Assembly (NCBI RefSeq): GCF_000147815.2
Contig: NC_015957.1
Span: 310,001-374,000, forward strand
DNA length: 64,000 nucleotides
Direction of reading: 5' to 3'
From: Streptomyces violaceusniger Tu 4113
GTDB taxonomy: Bacteria; Actinomycetota; Actinomycetes; Streptomycetales; Streptomycetaceae
Positions within the stretch are counted from its first letter, which is position 1, and each line of letters opens with the position of its first letter. The position numbers were made by a program, and so were the translations under genes. Under the pieces are notes generated by a model, which searched no databases, had not been told where the DNA came from, and saw only the letters and a list, made by a program, of their open reading frames with translations. Shown here in pieces: positions 59,345 through 64,000 of the stretch.

Positions 59345-61288
59345 GTGAACTTCACGCGCTGGAGCGCCCGGCTCCCCCGAACCCAGCGACGCAACGCCGC
59401 CCGGGCAGACCGCGGTGCGCGGCGGCCGAAGCCCGCGGCCACCGCGAGCGGCGGCTCCGTCCCGGCGGCCCGGGGCGAGCGCGCCGACCCCTCAGGGCGC
59501 GGCGAGCCTCCCGCTGACGCCCCCTCCGACGCCGCCGTTCCCGCAGCCGTCCCGACCCTCGACGGGCTGTCCGTCCACGACCTCCTCGGCCAGGTGCCGG
59601 CGCTGGTCGCGGTGGTCTACGGCCCCGAGCACCGCATCGCCTACCTCAACGACACCTATGTCGAGCTCTTCGGCTCCCGGGCCCCCGGCACGCCCGCCCG
59701 CCAGGCCCTGCCCGAGCTGACGGAGCTGGGGCTGCTGCCGCTCATGGACCAGGTCCTGCGCAGCGGCAAGCCCCGTACGGTCAAGTCCCGGCGCGTGCCC
59801 GCGGGCGGCCCGGCGACCACACCCGGGCCGCGACAGGAGGGCGCGGCCCCCGGCCCCGGCCGATCGCGCCACGGCTACTACACCTTCACCTGCTCCCCGA
59901 TCGAGATGGCCGCGCCCAGGATCGTCGCCCCCGCGCAGCCGGCAGACGAGCGGGCGGGGGAGGGGGCCGTGGACGGAGCTCCGGTGGATGGATCGCCGAT
60001 GGACGGCTCGATCCGGGAAGCCGCCCTCCGTAAGGGCGTCATGCCGGAAGCGGTCGCCACTGAGGCCACCGCCACCAGCACGGTCACCGAGCCGGTCCGC
60101 GGCGTGCTCGTCTTCGGCGCCGACGTCACCGACCAGGTCGAATCCGCCGAGCGGCTGCGCGCCGGCGAGCGCCTCCAGCGCGAGGCCGCCGTCACCCTCC
60201 AGCGCAGCCTCCTCCCCCAGGAGCTGGAGCAGCCCGACGATCTGCGGGTCGCCGCCACCTATCAGCCCGGCGGCACGGACGCGGCGGTGGGCGGCGACTG
60301 GTACGACGTCATCACCCTGGGCGCCGGCCGCACCGCCCTCGTCATCGGCGACGTCATGGGCCGCGGTGTGCGCGCCGCCGCCGTCATGGGCCAGCTGCGC
60401 ACCGCCGTCCGGGCCTACGCCCGGCTCGACCTCCCGCCGCACGAGGTCCTGCAGCTCCTCGACGGCCTGGCCGCCGAGATCGACCCCCACCAGATCGCCA
60501 CCTGCGTCTACGCCGTCCACGACCCCAACGAGAACCGCCTCGTCTACGCCTCCGCGGGCCATCTGCCGATCCTGGTCCGCGACCCGGACGGCACCGTTCG
60601 CCGCGCCTCCGAGCCCACCGGCCCTCCGCTCGGCACCGGCGGCTGGGTGCACACCACCGGCTCGGTCCCGCTCGGCCCCGGCGCCAGCGCGGTCCTCTAC
60701 ACCGACGGCCTGGTGGAGCGGCGGGACAAGGACATCTACGACGGTGTGGCCGCGCTCGAGCGCGTCTTCGCGGGCGCGACCGGCTCGCCCCAGGTGATGT
60801 GCGACCGCCTCATCAGGGCCCTGGGCATCACCGCGGAGCACGACGACGATGTGGCGGTGCTGGTCCTCCAGCACCCCGCCCGTACGGGGCATGACGCCGA
60901 GCTCTTCCACAACGCCGCGCTGGAGCTCCTCGGCGGAGTGGAAGCCGCACCGCGCGCCCGGGCCTTCGCCTCCGGGGTACTCGCCAGCTGGCGCTTCCCC
61001 ATGGAACTGCGCGATCTCGGCGTGCTCGCTGCCAGCGAGCTCGTCGCCAACTCCCTCCAGCACGGCACACCGCCCATGCGGCTGCGGCTGCGCCGCACCG
61101 ACCGCCGCCTGATCATCGAGGTGACGGACGGCGATGAGCATCTGCCGCGTCGCCGCCGGGCCGAACCGGTGGACGAGGCCGGACGCGGTATTTCGATCGT
61201 CGCGACCATCGCCTCCTCCTGGGGCTCACGCCGCACACCGGGCGGCGGCAAAGCGGTGTGGTGCGAATTCGCCCTGCCGACGGGCTAG
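59345..61288 (+). CDS. PAS-PP2C-HATPase signalling protein
   Basis: A 647-residue cytosolic protein from GTG 59345, with GAGG nine bases upstream. A disordered Ala/Pro/Arg-rich N-terminus leads to a PAS domain (about 70-245; LVAVVYGPEHRIAYLNDTYVELFG; ending VRGVLVFGADVTDQVES), then a SpoIIE/PP2C phosphatase (about 265-500; VGGDWYDV, IGDVMGRG, VLYTDGLVERRD) and a C-terminal HATPase_c_2 (about 520-645; ELVANSLQHGT, EAGRGISIVATIA). One chain thus joins a sensor, a phosphatase and an anti-sigma-type kinase, a fusion common in streptomycetes. Confidence 0.94.
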   Translation: MNFTRWSARLPRTQRRNAARADRGARRPKPAATASGGSVPAARGERADPSGRGEPPADAPSDAAVPAAVPTLDGLSVHDLLGQVPALVAVVYGPEHRIAYLNDTYVELFGSRAPGTPARQALPELTELGLLPLMDQVLRSGKPRTVKSRRVPAGGPATTPGPRQEGAAPGPGRSRHGYYTFTCSPIEMAAPRIVAPAQPADERAGEGAVDGAPVDGSPMDGSIREAALRKGVMPEAVATEATATSTVTEPVRGVLVFGADVTDQVESAERLRAGERLQREAAVTLQRSLLPQELEQPDDLRVAATYQPGGTDAAVGGDWYDVITLGAGRTALVIGDVMGRGVRAAAVMGQLRTAVRAYARLDLPPHEVLQLLDGLAAEIDPHQIATCVYAVHDPNENRLVYASAGHLPILVRDPDGTVRRASEPTGPPLGTGGWVHTTGSVPLGPGASAVLYTDGLVERRDKDIYDGVAALERVFAGATGSPQVMCDRLIRALGITAEHDDDVAVLVLQHPARTGHDAELFHNAALELLGGVEAAPRARAFASGVLASWRFPMELRDLGVLAASELVANSLQHGTPPMRLRLRRTDRRLIIEVTDGDEHLPRRRRAEPVDEAGRGISIVATIASSWGSRRTPGGGKAVWCEFALPTG

Positions 61289-61348
61289 CTCCACAAAGGG
61301 TCCCGGCGGCACTGGTCCGACGAGGGCAGGGCTGACCCCGAACAGGCA

Positions 61349-61401
61349 CATCGCCCTGGCACGGCGGAGCCGACTGGCTCCTTCGCCGCGCCAGGGCGAT
61401 G
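61349..61401. terminator. terminator between convergent signalling and MFS genes
   Basis: A long outer stem (CATCGCCCTGGC and complement, 12 bp) encloses an inner stem GGAGCC/GGCTCC. The structure lies between two convergent genes and can serve both. Confidence 0.85.
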
Positions 61402-61419
61402 GTGGAATGGCCCGGTGGG

Positions 61420-62739
61420 TCAGGCCGCGGTGGTCACCTCGTCCGAGACGGCCGCCCGCGGCGCGGGCACCGCGGCACCGGCGACCGCCCGCAGCGGATT
61501 GTCCTGCTCGGCCGTGAGCCACTTGCCGAGCCGCAGCGCGAGCGCGGTGATGCCGAGCGAGCAGACGATCAGCGTCACGACGTACGTCCCGTACAGCCCG
61601 GCACCGGCCATCAGCCCGCCGACTGCCGGACCCACCGCCAGGGCAAGCTGCTTGACCAGCGCAAACGCCGAGTTGTACTGACCTAGTGCCGACGACGGCG
61701 CCAGATCGGCGACCAGCGGCGCGACGGTCGGCGACAGCATCGCCTCACCGATCCCGAACAGCGCGTACGCCGAGACGATCGCCGTGATGCCGACGGCCTG
61801 GCTCCCGGGCACCAGCCCGGCGGACCCGGCGACGCACCACGCCACCGTCCAGACCAGCCCGACCAGCGCGATCACTCGGCTGCGACGCCGCCGCTCGACC
61901 AGCTTGAGCACGACGAACTGCGCCAGCACGATCGCCGCCGTGTTCGCGGCCAGGGCGACGCCCAGCATCGACGGCGATATCCGGGCGACATCCACCGCGA
62001 ACGCCGACAGCCCGGACTCGAACTGGCCGTAGCAGGCGAAGAACATCACGAAGCCCAGCACACACAGCTGCACCATGGCTCGATCGCCGAGCAGCGAACG
62101 CCAGCCGCCGCCGGCCCCACCGAGGTGCTCATCGGCGGTCGGCACCGGGTCGTCGAACACCGGTGTCTTCGCCAGCCTTACGGTCGCGACCGCGGCGCCG
62201 AGCACCAGGAACATCACCGCGTCGATCGCGAAGAGCCGCACAAAGCTCGAGGCTGCGGAGGTGTCCACCAGCAGCCCGCCGAGCAGCCCGCCCACGCCGA
62301 GGCCCAGATTGCCGAGGAAGAACTGGGTGGCGAAGGCCCGCGACCGGGTGATCGGCGTCGAACACCAGACGATCAGCGTGGCCAACGCGGGCTGTATGGC
62401 CGCGATGCCCGCGCCCAGCACTCCGGCCGAGGCGATGACCAGCGGCTCGCTCGCCGCCAGCCCGAGCCCCATCGATCCGACAGCGGCGGCGACCGCGCCC
62501 GCGACGGCAACGGACAGCGGCCCCCGCCGGTCGATCACCCGACCGACGAAGGGCAGCACGGCAAGCGCGGCCACGGCGAACGTCGCGAGCACCACGCCCG
62601 CAGTGTTCGCACCGAGATCCCGCACCTGCGCCACATAGACGAAGAGGAACGGGACCGTGAAGCCGTTGCCGAACGCGCTCAGCGCGTTGCCCAGCTGGAT
62701 ACGGCGCAGCGCTGCGCCCATCGCGGTGGTCACACTCAC
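61420..62739 (-). CDS. MFS drug-type exporter
   Basis: A 439-residue protein with 12 predicted helices. The N-terminus (GNALSAFGNGFTVPFLFVYVAQVRDLG), GRVIDRRGP between helices 2 and 3 and the motif-C-like GNLGLGVGGLLGGLL in helix 5 mark an MFS efflux protein. It starts at GTG 62739 (62733 also possible) and is divergent from the MarR-family gene, which probably represses it. Substrate unknown. Confidence 0.9.
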   Translation of the reverse strand: MSVTTAMGAALRRIQLGNALSAFGNGFTVPFLFVYVAQVRDLGANTAGVVLATFAVAALAVLPFVGRVIDRRGPLSVAVAGAVAAAVGSMGLGLAASEPLVIASAGVLGAGIAAIQPALATLIVWCSTPITRSRAFATQFFLGNLGLGVGGLLGGLLVDTSAASSFVRLFAIDAVMFLVLGAAVATVRLAKTPVFDDPVPTADEHLGGAGGGWRSLLGDRAMVQLCVLGFVMFFACYGQFESGLSAFAVDVARISPSMLGVALAANTAAIVLAQFVVLKLVERRRRSRVIALVGLVWTVAWCVAGSAGLVPGSQAVGITAIVSAYALFGIGEAMLSPTVAPLVADLAPSSALGQYNSAFALVKQLALAVGPAVGGLMAGAGLYGTYVVTLIVCSLGITALALRLGKWLTAEQDNPLRAVAGAAVPAPRAAVSDEVTTAA

Positions 62740-62881
62740 CTACCTAGGTCGAGAAGGGTCAAGAGAGAACGGGCCTGACCTGCGGGTCAGCCCGGAGGAT
62801 CGACATCTGAAGACTTCGAACCTAAACTTCAATGCTTAAGAGTACAGAACGAAGGACTTCAGCGCCAATGACTTTCGTGTC
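62740..62881. promoter_or_regulatory. MFS/MarR divergent operator region
   Basis: A 142-bp gap. CTGACC-N4-GGTCAG (62775-62790) is a 6-bp inverted repeat flanked by GGG and CCC. The stretch CTTCAATGCTTAAG (about 62828-62841) in a less GC-rich patch is a second, weaker palindrome. Either could be the MarR operator; I cannot choose. Confidence 0.45.
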
Positions 62882-63445
62882 ATGCTGTTCACCATGGCGG
62901 AGACCCCCGATGCGGACGACCTGCTGAGCCTCGAGGAGCAGATCGCGGCCTATCAGCGCGAGTTCCAGGACCTGGACCCTCAGGTGGAGCAGGTCGTCAG
63001 TGCGCTCAGTCGGCTCACCCGGCGCATGCACGTTGCATACGGCCGTCAGTCGGCCAGGCTGGGGATCAGCAACTCCGAGTGGGAGGTCCTCAAGGCGCTC
63101 GTCCTGTCGGGGGCTCCCTACCGTCTGGGCCCCGGAGACCTGGCCAAGCGGCTGGGCCTCACCCCCGCCGCGATGACCCACCGCATCGACCGCATGGTCA
63201 ACGAGGGACTGGTCACCCGTGAGCGTGATGCCGACAACCGGGTCCGCGTCATCGTCGAGCTGACCCCCGACGGCCGGGAGAAGTGGCTGGAGGCCATGCG
63301 CCAGGCCACGATCTTCGAGACGGACCTTCTCCAGGACCTCTCCAGCGAGGAGCGCGGAGCCCTCGGCGCGATGCTCACCCGCGTGCTGCGCCGGGTGGAG
63401 GAGGCCCAGCCCGACGCCGAGGGGCGCCTGAGCAACCTCGACTGA
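62882..63445 (+). CDS. MarR-family transcriptional regulator
   Basis: A 187-residue protein (ATG 62894 is an alternative start; neither has a ribosome-binding site). Winged-helix MarR domain: NSEWEVLKALVLSG, LGPGDLAKRLGLTPAAMTHRIDRMVNEGLVTRERDADNRVRVIVELTPDGREKW. It is divergent from the MFS exporter it probably regulates in response to a ligand. An rRNA operon begins downstream. Confidence 0.9.
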   Translation: MLFTMAETPDADDLLSLEEQIAAYQREFQDLDPQVEQVVSALSRLTRRMHVAYGRQSARLGISNSEWEVLKALVLSGAPYRLGPGDLAKRLGLTPAAMTHRIDRMVNEGLVTRERDADNRVRVIVELTPDGREKWLEAMRQATIFETDLLQDLSSEERGALGAMLTRVLRRVEEAQPDAEGRLSNLD

Positions 63446-63465
63446 GGCATTCGGCCTAGGCCGTG

Positions 63466-63494
63466 TTGACACGGGTCCGGGCGATCCGTAATGT
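63466..63494 (+). promoter_or_regulatory. rrn promoter P1
   Basis: TTGACA (63466-63471), 17 bp, then TAATGT (63489-63494): a near-consensus vegetative sigma promoter upstream of the rRNA leader, about 500 bp before 16S. Confidence 0.85.
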
Positions 63495-63624
63495 ACTCCG
63501 AGCTGCCACGGAGCCGTAACGGTTCCCTGGTCGGCACTTGAGCCGCACCGGCGGCAAACCACTTCTGCACGGTCCCTCATCGGGATGGATTTCGGCATGC
63601 CGGAATTCGGATCGGGAAGCTCGA

Positions 63625-63654
63625 TTATGAGCTTCCGGGGGAATCCGCTAAAGT
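63625..63654 (+). promoter_or_regulatory. second rrn promoter candidate
   Basis: TAAAGT at 63649-63654 with TTATGA 18 bp upstream. Streptomyces rrn operons have up to four tandem promoters, so a second here is expected, but the -35 is weak. TAAGGT at 63746-63751 may be a further -10. Confidence 0.5.
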
Positions 63655-63987
63655 AGTGATCACGCCGGAAGGCGCGAAAGACCCCGCTCCAGCAGGGGGC
63701 CGGAAACGGAATTCGGACCGGAAACGGAACGGAAAACGGATCTGGTAAGGTTGGAAACACCGAAGGGAAGCGCCCGGAGAGACCGGTGAAACGGTTTCAA
63801 AGGAAGCGTCCGTTCCTTGAGAACTCAACAGCGTGCCAAAAGTCAACGCCAGATATGTTGATACCCCGTCCATCTCGGACGAGGTTCCTTTGGAAAAATA
63901 CACAGCGAGGACGCTGTGGGCGGACTGGATTATTCCTCCGGTCTGCTCCGCTCTCGTGACTGTGTGACCGGGATATCCCGGAAGCAT
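63655..63987 (+). other. rRNA operon leader
   Basis: About 330 bp with no gene. It includes the leader segment CCTTGAGAACTCAACAGCG (63816-63834) that I know from streptomycete rrn operons and the upstream arm that pairs with the 16S 3' flank for processing. Confidence 0.75.
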
Positions 63988-64000
63988 TCACGGAGAGTTT
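63988..64000 (+). rRNA. 16S rRNA, first bases only (cut by window end)
   Basis: The window ends in TCACGGAGAGTTT, the mature 5' end of streptomycete 16S rRNA (continuing GATCCTGGCTCAG in other genomes). The rest of the operon lies outside. Confidence 0.85.

Noticed and set aside
1..64000. CRISPR array
   Set aside because: No set of regularly spaced identical repeats with unique spacers. All repeats found are direct, short and adjacent.

Overview
The window is a 64-kb piece of a high-GC actinobacterial chromosome and is almost certainly Streptomyces. The evidence is third-position-GC-biased genes, a BldC that matches the Streptomyces developmental regulator, an AtrA-like TetR regulator divergent from a type II NADH dehydrogenase, whiJ-type regulator/DUF397/ATPase clusters, and the upstream region and first bases of an rRNA operon at the right edge. 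The order bldC ... hrpA ... DEAD-box helicase ... M23 peptidase ... aldo/keto reductase ... trmB ... lhgO ... sporulation-associated regulator ... BTAD regulator ... atrA/NADH dehydrogenase ... phosphatase ... MFS/MarR ... rrn follows, from memory, the SCO4090-SCO4122 stretch of S. coelicolor, so this is core chromosome with several insertions.

Layout. 1-11.4 kb: conserved hypothetical, bldC, a small DUF6274-type gene, tRNA-Asp, the hrpA RNA helicase, a membrane protein, DUF1152, an MHS-type transporter and a small secreted protein. 11.4-17.2 kb: a quinone-oxidoreductase-like gene, then a ~2.9-kb segment bounded by a 75-bp direct repeat of the tRNA-Phe 3' half (12751-12825 and 15644-15718). 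That segment holds an ATPase/XRE pair, a truncated gene and a NUDIX gene and looks like a stripped integrated element. tRNA-Phe, tRNA-Asp, DUF1684 and tRNA-Glu follow. 17.2-23 kb: metallophosphoesterase, zincin-type protease, lipoprotein, a DEAD-box helicase with an RGG-like tail, tRNA-Lys. 23.2-26.3 kb: a secreted cell-surface cluster, with one beta-helix protein and three paralogous secreted proteins built of Cys-pair repeats. 26.8-32.6 kb: DUF6227-type gene, PP2C phosphatase, an M23 peptidase behind a c-di-AMP (ydaO) riboswitch, aldo/keto reductase.

32.8-40.1 kb is a defence island. It has an NgoMIV-type endonuclease, a whiJ-like regulatory triad (DUF397, XRE-DUF5753, ATPase), an HNH nuclease, a cytosine-C5 methyltransferase, a Vsr endonuclease, a NaeI-type endonuclease and one gene I do not recognise. 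NgoMIV and NaeI both cut GCCGGC, so the island appears to carry two unrelated endonucleases for one site, served by a single visible methyltransferase.

40.1-64 kb is core again: L,D-transpeptidase, SigE-family sigma factor and its partner, PrsW protease, trmB, lhgO, a TPR regulator, an asparagine-synthetase-like protein, a large BTAD/ATPase regulator, atrA, NADH dehydrogenase, a PAS-PP2C-HATPase signalling protein, an MFS exporter divergent from its MarR regulator, and the rrn promoter region with the first bases of 16S rRNA. Short degenerate tandem repeats of 14-23 bp recur at gene ends and in promoters, several of them starting at or spanning a stop codon.
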